Translations under genes and position numbers: made by a program | Shown here: positions 17,232-30,469 of the stretch, piece after piece | Layout of the letters: every line of letters starts with the position of its first letter | Numbering within the stretch: the first letter of the stretch is position 1 | NCBI RefSeq assembly: GCF_900105175.1 | Contig: NZ_LT629771.1 | Coordinates: 4,225,501-4,289,500 of the forward strand | Source of the DNA: Jiangella sp. DSM 45060 | Lineage (GTDB): Bacteria > Actinomycetota > Actinomycetes > Jiangellales > Jiangellaceae | DNA length: 64,000 nucleotides | Reading direction: 5' to 3' | Notes under the pieces: generated by a model | Database searches by the model: none | What the model was told of the DNA's origin: nothing | What the model saw: the letters and a program-made list of their open reading frames with translations, nothing else

Positions 17232-20165
17232 GTGCCACACCCGCCCCGCACCGGCGACCGGCCCGACGACGTCGCGGCGCCCGCGTTCGTGGGCCGCGAG
17301 CGCGAGACCGCCGTTCTCGCCGGCGCGCTCGCACAGCCGCCGGCCGTGGTGCTGCTGGAGGGCGAGGCCGGCATCGGCAAGAGCCGCCTCGTCCACGAGT
17401 ATGTCGCCGCCGGCCCGCCCGGCGCGCTGGTCGCGACCTGCCCGCCGTTCCAGGAGTCGCTGACGCTCGGGCCGGTCGTCGACGCCGTCCGGCAGAGCCG
17501 CGCGGGTGCCGGGCTGCCGGGGCTGCGGGTCAGCGCGCTGGTCGGAGCGTTGCGGCCGCTGTTCCCGGAGTGGGACGCCGTCCTGCCGCCGGCGCCGGAG
17601 CCGCTGGACGACCCGCAGGCCGCCCGGCACCGCATCTTCAGCGCTCTCGCCGAGCTCATCGACAGGCTGCGGGTGCGCGTGCTGGTGGTCGAGGACGTGC
17701 ACTGGGCCGACCGCGCGACGCTGGAGTTCCTGCTGTTCCTGGTGGCGCGGCGGCCGCCGCTGAGCCTGCTGCTCAGCTACCGGCCCGAAGACGTCGCTCC
17801 CGGCTCGCTGCTGCTGCGGCTGTCGTCGCGGCTGCCGGCCGGCTGGACGCAGCTGCGGCTCACGCTGCCGCCGCTGGACGTGGCCGCGACGGCCGGGCTG
17901 GTGTCGTCGATGCTCGGCGGCGAGCGGGTCTCCGACGCGTTCGCCGCGTTCCTGCACGACCGCACCGACGGCGTCCCGCTCGCGCTGGAGGAGTCGGTGC
18001 GGCTGCTGCGCCAGCGCGACGACGTCGTCCGGCACGACGGCGAGTGGATCCGGCGCAGCCTTGACGAGCTGGCCGTCCCGCCGACCGTCCGCGACTCCGT
18101 CCTGGAGCGCGCCCAGCGGCTCGCCCCGGCGGCCCGCCGTGCGGCCGAGGCGGCGGCCGTTCTGGCCGAGCCGGCCGAGGAGCGGCTGATCGCCGAGGTC
18201 GCCGGGCTGACGGCGGCGCAGGCGCGCGACGCGCTGGCCGAGGCGGTGCGCAGCGGCCTGCTCGCCGAGGGCGACCGCGGCCGGCTGGCGTTCCGGCACG
18301 TGCTGGTCGGCCGGGCCGTGTACGACGCGATGACCGGGATCGAGCAGCGCCGGCTGCACCAGCGGGCCGGCGCCGCGCTGGAACGGCAGCGGCCGCGGCC
18401 GGTCGTGCAGCTGAGCCGGCACTTCCAGGCCGCACACGACGTCGAGAAGTGGTGCGCGTACGCCGAGCAGGCGGCCGCCCACGCCGCCGCCTCCGGCGAC
18501 CACACCACCGCCGTGACGCTGCTGGTGCGGCTGCTGACGACGGCGCCGGTGCGCACGCCCGCCGCGGTCCCGCTGGCGGTCCGGCTGGCCACCGCGGCCA
18601 GTGACCGGCGCGAGCCGGTCGACGACCTGCACCACGAGGCGATCCGGACGCTGCGCGACGTGCTGGCCCGCGACGACCTCGCGCCGCGTGCGCAGGCGGA
18701 GATCCGCAACCCGCTCGGCCGGCTGCTGCTGCAGGCGGGCGAGTTCGAGCAGGCGCACGCCGAGCTGGCCCGCGCCGTCCCCGACCTCAGCCACGACCCG
18801 GTCGAGGCGGCCCGCGCGATGACCTACCTCGGTTACCCGCTGCAGGGCCCCTGGCCGGCCGCCGTCCACCTGGGCTGGCTGGAGCGGGCGGCGGAGGTGG
18901 CGTCCGGCATCGGCACGCCGGCCGACCGGCTGGCGCTGACCGCCGACCGCGCCGCGGCACTGGTGACGCTGGGCCAGGAGCGGGGGTGGGCGGTCGCGGC
19001 CGAACTGCCTGACGACGTCACCGATCTCGAGGGCGCCCGGCAGCTGGCCCGCGGCCTGGCCAACCTCGCCTACGTCGCGACGGGCTGGGGCCGATACGAC
19101 GACGCCCAGGCCCGGCTGGACACCGCGACGGAGCTGGCCGGGCGCACCGGCTACGCGCGGCTGAACGCCAGCGTGCAGGCGATCCAGGCGCACCTGGACT
19201 GGTACACCGGGCGGTGGGACGGGCTGTCCGGGCGGGTGGCGGCGCTGATCGCCGACAGCGGCCTGGCCGCCATGGGCGGCCTCGAGCCGTTCCTCGTCGA
19301 CGGCCTGCTGCACGCGGCCGGCGGGTCGCCGCGCCGGGCCGAGCAGCGCTTCCGCGGCCTGCTCGCCGACGCGCCGGCCGACAGCATCGCCGTCCTCCCG
19401 GTATCGCCGGCCGCGGCCCTGGCCGCGCTGCTGCTGGCCGCCGGTGACGTCGACGGCGCCGCGGCCGCCACGGACGAGCCGATGCGCACGATCGGCGCCA
19501 AGCAGATGTGGGTGTGGGCCAGCGACCTCGCCCGGATCCGGCTGGACGTGCTGCTGGCGGCCGGTCGCGCGGCGGAGGCGGCCGAGCTCGTGGCGGCGTA
19601 CGAGCGCGGCCTCGGCGACGTCGACGCGCCGGCGTCGCGGGCGGCGCTGCTGACCTGCCGGGCCGGGCTGCTGGCCGCCGGCGGCGACGTGACGGGCGCG
19701 GCCGGCGGCTACGCGGCGGCCGCGGCGGCGTGGGCCGCGCTCCCCCGTCCGTACGACGCCGCACTGACGCTGGAGCGGCAGGCGCGCTGCCTGCTCCGCG
19801 CGGGCCGCTCCGACGACGGCGCCGCGCTGCTGTCCGACGTCTTCCACGCCCTCGCCGGCCTCGGCGCCCGTACCGACGCCGCCCGCATCGGCACCGAGCT
19901 GCGCGGGCTCGGCGTACAGGTGCGGCGGACCTGGCGACGCGGCCGGCGCGGCTACGGCGACCAGCTGTCGCCGCGCGAACTGGAGGTCGTGCGGCTGGTC
20001 GTCACCGGCCGCACCAACCGCGAGATCGCCGGCGCGCTGTCGCGCTCGCCGAAGACGGTGGCCGGGCAGCTCAACTCCGCCATGCGCAAGCTGGGCGTCA
20101 CGTCGCGCACCGCGCTGGCCGTCAAGGCGCTCGAGGCCGGGCTGCTCCCCGCCGATAAAGATTAG
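17232..20165 (+). CDS. Large ATP-binding LuxR-family transcriptional regulator
   Basis: A 977-residue regulator. An N-terminal AAA-type ATPase (about 18-330) has the Walker A GEAGIGKS at 44-51 and the Walker B-like VLVVEDVHWAD. A long helical repeat region (about 400-880, many Ala/Leu/Glu) follows, probably TPR-like. The C-terminal LuxR helix-turn-helix is at about 910-970 (LSPRELEVVRLVVTGRTNRE, then LSRSPKTVAGQLN). Such proteins are signal-integrating activators with ATP as switch. The GTG at 17232 is chosen because the ATPase domain begins soon after. It is followed by a small ORF and a large protease, both on the same strand and possible targets. Confidence 0.9.
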   Translation: MPHPPRTGDRPDDVAAPAFVGRERETAVLAGALAQPPAVVLLEGEAGIGKSRLVHEYVAAGPPGALVATCPPFQESLTLGPVVDAVRQSRAGAGLPGLRVSALVGALRPLFPEWDAVLPPAPEPLDDPQAARHRIFSALAELIDRLRVRVLVVEDVHWADRATLEFLLFLVARRPPLSLLLSYRPEDVAPGSLLLRLSSRLPAGWTQLRLTLPPLDVAATAGLVSSMLGGERVSDAFAAFLHDRTDGVPLALEESVRLLRQRDDVVRHDGEWIRRSLDELAVPPTVRDSVLERAQRLAPAARRAAEAAAVLAEPAEERLIAEVAGLTAAQARDALAEAVRSGLLAEGDRGRLAFRHVLVGRAVYDAMTGIEQRRLHQRAGAALERQRPRPVVQLSRHFQAAHDVEKWCAYAEQAAAHAAASGDHTTAVTLLVRLLTTAPVRTPAAVPLAVRLATAASDRREPVDDLHHEAIRTLRDVLARDDLAPRAQAEIRNPLGRLLLQAGEFEQAHAELARAVPDLSHDPVEAARAMTYLGYPLQGPWPAAVHLGWLERAAEVASGIGTPADRLALTADRAAALVTLGQERGWAVAAELPDDVTDLEGARQLARGLANLAYVATGWGRYDDAQARLDTATELAGRTGYARLNASVQAIQAHLDWYTGRWDGLSGRVAALIADSGLAAMGGLEPFLVDGLLHAAGGSPRRAEQRFRGLLADAPADSIAVLPVSPAAALAALLLAAGDVDGAAAATDEPMRTIGAKQMWVWASDLARIRLDVLLAAGRAAEAAELVAAYERGLGDVDAPASRAALLTCRAGLLAAGGDVTGAAGGYAAAAAAWAALPRPYDAALTLERQARCLLRAGRSDDGAALLSDVFHALAGLGARTDAARIGTELRGLGVQVRRTWRRGRRGYGDQLSPRELEVVRLVVTGRTNREIAGALSRSPKTVAGQLNSAMRKLGVTSRTALAVKALEAGLLPADKD

Positions 20166-20205
20166 GTCGATAGCCCGGGTACAAATCGGGCGCACCGGTC
20201 GAGAC

Positions 20206-20238
20206 TCTCCTGACGACTCCAGGTCGAGACACAGGAGA
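20206..20238 (+). promoter_or_regulatory. Hairpin that would mask the ribosome-binding site of the 42-residue ORF
   Basis: TCTCCTG (20206-20212) is complementary to CAGGAGA (20232-20238), which contains the AGGAG preceding the ATG at 20247. A 9-bp direct repeat GGTCGAGAC (20197 and 20222, 25 bp apart) overlaps the same stretch. RNA folding or regulator binding could control translation. A weaker stem GCCCG/CGGGC lies at about 20174-20192. Confidence 0.4.
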
Positions 20239-20246
20239 ACACCCGG

Positions 20247-20375
20247 ATGACCACGCCCGACCCGCACGAACGGGTGCCGGACGACGCCCCGCAGGACGCC
20301 CCGGAGTCCGAGCCCGACCCGGCCTCGCCCACCCCCGGACCGGCCCGCCGCCCGGACGGCTACGAGCCGCTCTGA
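20247..20375 (+). CDS. Candidate 42-residue acidic, proline-rich protein
   Basis: It starts MTTPDPHERVPDD and ends ARRPDGYEPL, with 10 or more each of Pro and Asp/Glu and no hydrophobic stretch, so it is probably soluble and disordered. Support: a good ribosome-binding site (AGGAG, nine bases before the ATG) and its place between a LuxR-type regulator and a large secreted protease, 36 bp before the protease start. Short actinobacterial ORFs ending in GYEPL are familiar to me but have no known function. It could also be a leader ORF for the protease gene. Confidence 0.5.
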   Translation: MTTPDPHERVPDDAPQDAPESEPDPASPTPGPARRPDGYEPL

Positions 20376-20411
20376 GCCCGGCCCGGCGCAGCACCGACAC
20401 GAGGAGTGACG

Positions 20412-25256
<4,845 letters not shown>

Positions 25257-25273
25257 CCTGATCCGCACCAGCC

Positions 25274-25312
25274 GAGCCGGTCGGGCCGCACCGCAGGCGG
25301 CCCGGCCGGCTC
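25274..25312. terminator. Bidirectional hairpin terminator
   Basis: GAGCCGG-T-CGGGCCGC pairs with GCGGCCCG-G-CCGGCTC, one mismatch, loop about 7 nt. It lies between the convergent protease gene (stop 25256) and the gene ending at 25311. Confidence 0.7.
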
Positions 25313-25793
25313 ACTCCACCTCGTTGCGGACCAGCGCGACCGCGGCGTCGACCCGGGATTTGGTGGCCGGGTCGCGTAGGTCGATGCCGGAGTCGACCTG
25401 GACGGTCCAGGCGATGTCGTCGTCCGGCGTGCGGCGGCCGGTGACGCGGACGCCGCGGCGGCCGTCGACGGGGACGTGGCGGCTGATGACGACGCTCTGG
25501 GTGACCTGCTCGCGGACGACGTCGACGAGGCGGCGCGGGGACTCGAGCGCCACCCGGTGCCGGGCCCGGCGCCCGCGCGCGTCGGGCACCTCGGTGACGA
25601 CCAGCAGCTCGGCGTCGCCGTCCCAGGACGCGGTCTCGACGGCCGTCCAGGGGATCGAGGTGTCGCGCAGCAGCAGCCGGTGGGTGGTGGCGGCGACGTC
25701 GCCGTCGGGGCCCGCGCCGGAGGCGAGCACCCGCTCCCCCGGCTCGAGCCCGTCGACGGCAGGGGGACGACCACGGCGCAGCTTCACGAGCAT
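25311..25793 (-). CDS. Conserved hypothetical protein
   Basis: A 160-residue soluble protein without a signal peptide or membrane helix. It is beta-rich with a repeating strand pattern, GERVLASG, then AATTHRLLLRD, then PWTAVETASWDGDAELLVVTEV, which looks like a pleckstrin-homology-type or DUF-type fold known from many actinobacteria; I cannot name it. The C-terminal half contains VVISRHVPVDGRRGVRVTGRR. The ATG at 25793 is favoured; a GTG at 25853 would put the N-terminus inside an 18-bp hairpin. It follows the sigma-factor gene, separated by that hairpin. Confidence 0.7.
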   Translation of the reverse strand: MLVKLRRGRPPAVDGLEPGERVLASGAGPDGDVAATTHRLLLRDTSIPWTAVETASWDGDAELLVVTEVPDARGRRARHRVALESPRRLVDVVREQVTQSVVISRHVPVDGRRGVRVTGRRTPDDDIAWTVQVDSGIDLRDPATKSRVDAAVALVRNEVE

Positions 25794-25800
25794 CAAGCGT

Positions 25801-25858
25801 AGGGGGTGTCTGACGGATATTGGTCGATCCGCCGCCGAAGATCCGTCAGACACCCCCT
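25801..25858. terminator. 18-bp perfect inverted repeat between sigma factor and hypothetical gene
   Basis: AGGGGGTGTCTGACGGAT (25801-25818) and its exact complement (25841-25858) flank a 22-bp spacer. It begins four bases after the sigma-factor stop on the minus strand, so it can act as its terminator. It is only 8 bp from the start of the next gene and has no T-run. I have an impression of similar elements in other actinobacteria, so it may instead be a dispersed repeat. Confidence 0.65.
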
Positions 25859-25861
25859 GGG

Positions 25862-26941
25862 TCAGCCCAGGTAGTCGCGCAGCTCACTGGCCCACTCGTT
25901 GCGCCGCAGCTTCGTCAGCGTGCGGTGCTCGATCTGCCGGACCCGTTCGCGCGTGACGCCGAACTCGCGGCCGACCTCCTCGAGCGTGCGGGTGCGGCCG
26001 TCGTGCAGGCCGTAGCGGAGCCGGACGACCGCCCGCTCGCGCTCGCTGAGGCCGTCGAGGACCTGCTCGACCTGGTCGCGCAGCAGCAGCTGGGCGACCA
26101 GCTCGTCGGGCGAGAGCTCGTCGGTGTCCTCGACGAAGTCGCCGAACGTGTTCTCCGACGACTCGCCGACCGGCAGCTGCAGGCTGACCGGCTCCTCCGA
26201 ATACGAGAGCAGCTCGACGACGCGGTCGGCGGGCAGCGAGGTGGCGGCGGCCAGCTCCTCGACGGTGGGGTCGCGGGCCTCGCGCTGGGCCAGCGTGCGC
26301 AGCACGCGCAGCACGCGGTTGAGCTCGTCGACCACGTGGACCGGCAGCCGGATGGTGCGGCCCTGCTCGGCCAGCGCCCGGCTGATGGCCTGCCGGATCC
26401 ACCACGTGGCGTAGGTGGAGAACTTGAACCCGCGCGCGTGGTCGAACCGCTCGACGGCGCGGATGAGGCCGACGTTGCCCTCCTGGATGAGGTCGAGCAG
26501 CGGCAGCCCCCGCCGGGTGTAGCGGCGCGCGATGGAGACGACGAGGCGCAGGTTGGCCTCGATGAGACTGGCCTTGGCCCGCTGGCCGAGCCGGACCACC
26601 TCGGCCAGCGCGTCGACGTCGGCGCCCGCGTCGCCGGTGGCCAGCCGCTCGCCGGCCAGCAGCCCGGCCTCGATGGCGCGGGCCAGCCGCACCTCCTCGG
26701 GCCCCGTGAGCAGCGGGATGCGGCCGATCTCACGCAGATAGCGGCGGGTGAGGTCGGTGCCGCTGCCGGGCCCGGGATCGGACAGCCGCGGCGCCGGCGC
26801 CGCGGCCGGCTCGTCGTCGTCGACGACGGTCGTGGGCACAGCATCGCCCGGCCTGCTGACCTCGGAAAGATCACCGTCCGGCCGTCCACGCTGGGACGGC
26901 AGCGCGCGACCCTCCGCCCTCGATCGGATCACCGGCACCAC
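25862..26941 (-). CDS. RpoD/HrdB-like sigma factor (group 1 or 2)
   Basis: A 359-residue sigma-70 factor. Region 1.2 is at about 65-100 ([21 protein letters not shown]). Region 2 has the -10 recognition segment [20 protein letters not shown] and [14 protein letters not shown]. Region 3 is at about 215-275, and region 4 ends with [20 protein letters not shown], the -35 helix-turn-helix. The N-terminal region is short, unlike a full HrdB, so it is more likely a non-essential group 2 factor, but this cannot be settled without the rest of the genome. The GTG at 26941 follows GGGGGA; a start a few codons downstream is also possible. Confidence 0.92.
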   Translation of the reverse strand: MVPVIRSRAEGRALPSQRGRPDGDLSEVSRPGDAVPTTVVDDDEPAAAPAPRLSDPGPGSGTDLTRRYLREIGRIPLLTGPEEVRLARAIEAGLLAGERLATGDAGADVDALAEVVRLGQRAKASLIEANLRLVVSIARRYTRRGLPLLDLIQEGNVGLIRAVERFDHARGFKFSTYATWWIRQAISRALAEQGRTIRLPVHVVDELNRVLRVLRTLAQREARDPTVEELAAATSLPADRVVELLSYSEEPVSLQLPVGESSENTFGDFVEDTDELSPDELVAQLLLRDQVEQVLDGLSERERAVVRLRYGLHDGRTRTLEEVGREFGVTRERVRQIEHRTLTKLRRNEWASELRDYLG

Positions 26942-27023
26942 CTCGGTCCCCCAAGTGTGCCCCGCCGAGGTGCCCCGCAGCTACCCTTCCGGCCGAATCG
27001 AAGATCATCGACATCCGGACGAA

Positions 27024-27061
27024 ACAGGGCGGCGACCCGCCGAAGCGGACCGCCGCCCTGT
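27024..27061 (-). terminator. Terminator at the end of the ebo operon
   Basis: ACAGGGCGGCG (27024-27034) and CGCCGCCCTGT (27051-27061) form an 11-bp stem with a 16-nt loop. On the minus strand it is followed by TTTC. It begins 15 bp past the stop of the gene ending at 27077. Confidence 0.85.
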
Positions 27062-27076
27062 CCAGAGCGCCCGGTT

Positions 27077-28036
27077 TCAGCGCATCCGCAGCTCGGTCAG
27101 GTACCGGTAGCCGACCTCCGCCGTCTGCAGCGGGGTGACGTCCGGGGTGTCGTTCTCGACGATGTACTCCAGCACGCGGTGCGCGCGGAAGATCGTCGCG
27201 AAGTCGATGTGCCCGGTGCCGAGGTCGGCCATGTCGCCGCCGGACAGGTGCCGGTCCTTGACGTGGTACTGCAGCGTCCGCTGCGGCGCGGCGTCGATGA
27301 CGTCGATGGCGAACTGCTCCGACTCCGAGACCGGCACGCCGGTGTTGATGCCGCCGGTGACCGCCCAGTAGAGGTCGACCTCGAGGTGGACGAGCTTCGG
27401 GTCCAGCTCCGTGGTCAGCACCTCCCACGGGGTGACGCCGCCGCCGAGGTCGGTGGTGAACTCGTGCGCGTGGTTGTGGTAGCCGTAGCGCAGCCCGTAC
27501 CGCCGCGCCAGCGCCGCCTCCTCGTTCATCTGCTCGGCCCACAGCTGCCAGTCGGACAGGCTGTCCGAGGCGAGGAACGGGACGACGATGAAGCGCTGGC
27601 CGAGCGTGGCGGCGTTCTCCAGCTTCGCCTCCAGCGACGCCTGGTCGGCGCTGATGCCGTCGTGGCTGGACGAGCACGAGATGCCGATCTCGTCGTAGAA
27701 GTCACGCAGCTGCGCGGCGGTGCGGCCGAAGTACCCGAGCGCCTGCTCGACCTTCGTGTAGCCGTAGTCGGCGATCGAGCGCAGCGTCGCGTCGTAGAGG
27801 GCGCCGGGCGCCAGCGCGTCGCGCACCGTCCACAGCTGGATGCTGATGGCGCCGCGGGGCACGATCTTGCGGCCCGTGGGCTGGGCGCCGGCCGACGCGG
27901 GCAGGGCGCCGGCCAGCCCACCGGCCAGCACGCCGCCGGCGGCCGCGGCCGCGCCCAGCAGGAACGAGCGCCGGCCCAGCCCGCGGCGGGCCAGCGACTC
28001 GTCAAGGGCACGATCGCCGTCGTATCCGTAGCACAT
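27077..28036 (-). CDS. Tat-exported sugar phosphate isomerase/epimerase-like TIM barrel
   Basis: A 319-residue protein with a twin-arginine signal (ARRGLGRRSFLLGAAAAA), so it is exported folded, probably metal-loaded. The mature part is an AP-endonuclease-2-type TIM barrel (ISIQLWTVRDAL, SSSHDGI, YGYHNHAHEF, VHLEVDLYWAV, YHVKDRHLSG). The His/Glu/Asp set fits a divalent metal site. Proteins of this sort act on sugars or keto-sugars. The ATG at 28036 has AAAGGAG upstream. It is the last gene before the terminator and sits 33 bp after the next barrel gene. A paralogue lies at 55528-56475. Confidence 0.87.
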   Translation of the reverse strand: MCYGYDGDRALDESLARRGLGRRSFLLGAAAAAGGVLAGGLAGALPASAGAQPTGRKIVPRGAISIQLWTVRDALAPGALYDATLRSIADYGYTKVEQALGYFGRTAAQLRDFYDEIGISCSSSHDGISADQASLEAKLENAATLGQRFIVVPFLASDSLSDWQLWAEQMNEEAALARRYGLRYGYHNHAHEFTTDLGGGVTPWEVLTTELDPKLVHLEVDLYWAVTGGINTGVPVSESEQFAIDVIDAAPQRTLQYHVKDRHLSGGDMADLGTGHIDFATIFRAHRVLEYIVENDTPDVTPLQTAEVGYRYLTELRMR

Positions 28037-28069
28037 CGGGTGCTCCTTTCGGGGGTGGTCTGCGGAGGT

Positions 28070-29077
28070 CTAGTCGGTGGAGCTGAACGCGGCGTCGAAG
28101 GCCGCAGCGGGCGCGTCGAACAGGTTCGACCGGACGAACTCGAGGGCCTCGGGGGCGCCGCGCAGCCGGTCCATGCCGGCGTCCTCCCACTCGACCGAGA
28201 TGGGGCCGTCGTAGCCGATCGCGTTGAGCATGCGGAACGACTGCTCCCAGGGCACGTCGCCGTGGCCGGTGGAGACGAAGTCCCAGCCGCGCCGCGGGTC
28301 GGCCCACGGCAGGTGTGAGCTGAGCCGGCCGTTGCGGCCGTTGCCGAGCTGCTTCTTCGTGTCCTTGCAGTCGACGTGGTAGATGCGGTCGCGGAAGTCC
28401 CACAGGAACGCGACGGGGTCGAGGTCCTGCCACACCATGTGGCTGGGGTCCCAGTTGAGCCCGAACGCCTCGCGGTGCCCGATCGCCTCCAGCGTCTGCA
28501 CCGTGGTCCAGTAGTCGTAGGCGATCTCGGACGGGTGCACCTCGTGCGCGAACCGCACGCCGACCTCGTCGTACACGTCGAGAATCGGGTTCCAGCGGTC
28601 GGCGAAGTCGCGGTAGCCGGCGGCGATCATGTCGTCGGAGGCCGGCGGGAACATCGCGACGTACTTCCAGATCGCCGAGCCGGTGAACCCGACGACGGTG
28701 TTCACGCCGAGCCGGGCGGCCGCGCGCGCCGTCACCTTCATCTCCTCGGCGGCGCGCTGACGGACGCCTTCGGGGTCGCCGTCGCCCCAGATGCGGTCCG
28801 GGAGGATGGCGCGGTGCCGCTGGTCGATCGGGTCGTCGCAGACGGCCTGGCCCTTGAGGTGGTTGGAGATCGCCCAGACCTTCAGGCCGTTCTTCTCCAG
28901 GATGTCGTGCCGCGACTTCACGTAGGCGTCGTCCTCGGCGGCGCGCCACACGTCCAGGTGGTCGCCCCAGCAGGCGATCTCGAGGCCGTCGTAGCCCCAT
29001 TCGCCGGCCAGCCGGGCGACCTCCTCGAACGGCAGGTCGGCCCACTGCCCGGTGAAGAGGGTGATCGGTCGTGCCAT
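28070..29077 (-). CDS. Sugar phosphate isomerase/epimerase
   Basis: A 335-residue cytosolic TIM barrel. Motifs: [20 protein letters not shown] and [17 protein letters not shown] at the N-terminus, [16 protein letters not shown], ahead of the metal residues in [35 protein letters not shown] and [11 protein letters not shown]. These match the xylose-isomerase-like branch that acts on 3-keto-sugars or inositol derivatives. GGAGAC precedes the ATG. It lies 9 bp after the eboF-like gene, so it is co-transcribed with the ebo set, which supports a shared substrate. Confidence 0.88.
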   Translation of the reverse strand: MARPITLFTGQWADLPFEEVARLAGEWGYDGLEIACWGDHLDVWRAAEDDAYVKSRHDILEKNGLKVWAISNHLKGQAVCDDPIDQRHRAILPDRIWGDGDPEGVRQRAAEEMKVTARAAARLGVNTVVGFTGSAIWKYVAMFPPASDDMIAAGYRDFADRWNPILDVYDEVGVRFAHEVHPSEIAYDYWTTVQTLEAIGHREAFGLNWDPSHMVWQDLDPVAFLWDFRDRIYHVDCKDTKKQLGNGRNGRLSSHLPWADPRRGWDFVSTGHGDVPWEQSFRMLNAIGYDGPISVEWEDAGMDRLRGAPEALEFVRSNLFDAPAAAFDAAFSSTD

Positions 29078-29086
29078 GGGTGTCTC

Positions 29087-30469
29087 CTATCGGTTACGTG
29101 CGGGCGTGCTGAGCCCGGCCAGCTCGAGCATCAGGTCGCGGACGTCGGTGGCGGCGAGCTGGTCGCGGGCCGTCGACGGGTCGCTGCACAGCAGCACGGG
29201 CCCGTCGGCGGGGTCGTCTGGCAGCCGGCCGTGCGTGCCGCGGACCCACTGCCCGTCCAGCGGCACGACGTTCATCGCGTAGCGCAGCCCCAGCTTCTTC
29301 TTCGCCAGGTTCGCGCCCGCGCGCAGCTTGACCCGCGGATCGGCGGGGTCGAGGAACAGCTCGGCAGGGTCGTAGCCGGGCTTGCGGTGGATCTCGACGC
29401 CGCGGGCGAAGTCGGGCGCGCGGTCGTCGTGCAGCCAGTAGTAGTAGGTGAACCAGGCGCCGAGGTCGGCCACCAGCACCAGCTCGCCGGAACGCTCGTG
29501 GTCCAGCCCGAACTCGCGCTGCGCCTGCTTGTCCAGCACGAGGTCGACGCCGGGCAGCGCCTCACACTGTTCCCGGACGGCTTCGAGGTCGGCGGGGTCG
29601 CGCACGTAGACGTGCGCCACCTGGTGGTCGGCGACGGCGAACGCCCGCGACGCCCACGGGTCCAGGTACTCCATGCCGGCCTGCGTGTAGACGTCGAGCA
29701 GCCCGGCCTGGCGCAGCGCCCGGTTGACGTGCACCGGGCGGCTGGCCGGGCCGATGCCGTACTCGCTCAGCGCGACGACGGTGACGCCCTGGTCGCGCGC
29801 CTCGGTGAGCAGCGGCGCCAGTACCCGGTCGACGTCGCGGGCGGCGGCGACGGCCTGCGGGCTGTGCGGCCCGAACCGCTGCAGGTCGTAGTCGAGGTGC
29901 GGGACGTAGGCGAGCGTGAGGTCGGCCTGCGGCATCAGCCGGCGGGTCGCCTGCACGATCCACTCCGACGACTTGATCGACGCCGTCGGGCCCCAGTACT
30001 GGAACAGCGGGAACTCCCCCAGCGACCGGGTCAGCTCGTCGTGCAGCGCCGGCGGCCGGGTGTAGCAGTCCGGCGACTTGCGGCCGTCGGCGTGGTAGAT
30101 CGGCCGCGGCGTCACCGTCCAGTCGGTGTCGGCGCCCATCGCGTACCACCAGCACACGTTCGCGACGGTGTACCCGGGGCGAGCCTGCCGGGCGAGGTCC
30201 CACACCTTCTCCCCCCGCACCAGCCGGTTGTGCTGGCGCCACAGGTAGATCTCGCCGAGGTCGCGGAAGTACCAGCCGTTCCCGACGACGCCGTGGTCGC
30301 GCGGCATCGCGCCGGTGAGGAACGTCGACTGGACCGAGCAGGTCACCGCGGGCAGCACCGTGCCCAGCGCCGCCTGCCAGCCGTCGCCGGCGATCGCCCG
30401 CAGGTTCGGGGTGTGCTCCAACAGCCGCGGCGTCAGGCCGACGACGTCGAGCACGAGCAGCTTGTTCAC
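29087..30469 (-). CDS. eboF: Alkaline-phosphatase-superfamily phosphodiesterase, EboF type
   Basis: A 460-residue nucleotide-pyrophosphatase/phosphodiesterase-like enzyme. The N-terminal metal Asp is in LLVLDVVGL, the nucleophile Thr is in PAVTCSVQSTFLTGAMP, and HGVVGNGWYFRDL follows; later metal ligands are PHLDYDLQR, SEYGIG and HDDRAPDF. No signal peptide is evident. The GTG start overlaps the eboE stop (GTGA) and has GAGGAG upstream, so translation is coupled. In cyanobacterial ebo clusters a phosphodiesterase of this superfamily is the last conserved member. The substrate may be a prenyl-phosphoryl intermediate (inference). Confidence 0.85.
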   Translation of the reverse strand: MNKLLVLDVVGLTPRLLEHTPNLRAIAGDGWQAALGTVLPAVTCSVQSTFLTGAMPRDHGVVGNGWYFRDLGEIYLWRQHNRLVRGEKVWDLARQARPGYTVANVCWWYAMGADTDWTVTPRPIYHADGRKSPDCYTRPPALHDELTRSLGEFPLFQYWGPTASIKSSEWIVQATRRLMPQADLTLAYVPHLDYDLQRFGPHSPQAVAAARDVDRVLAPLLTEARDQGVTVVALSEYGIGPASRPVHVNRALRQAGLLDVYTQAGMEYLDPWASRAFAVADHQVAHVYVRDPADLEAVREQCEALPGVDLVLDKQAQREFGLDHERSGELVLVADLGAWFTYYYWLHDDRAPDFARGVEIHRKPGYDPAELFLDPADPRVKLRAGANLAKKKLGLRYAMNVVPLDGQWVRGTHGRLPDDPADGPVLLCSDPSTARDQLAATDVRDLMLELAGLSTPARNR

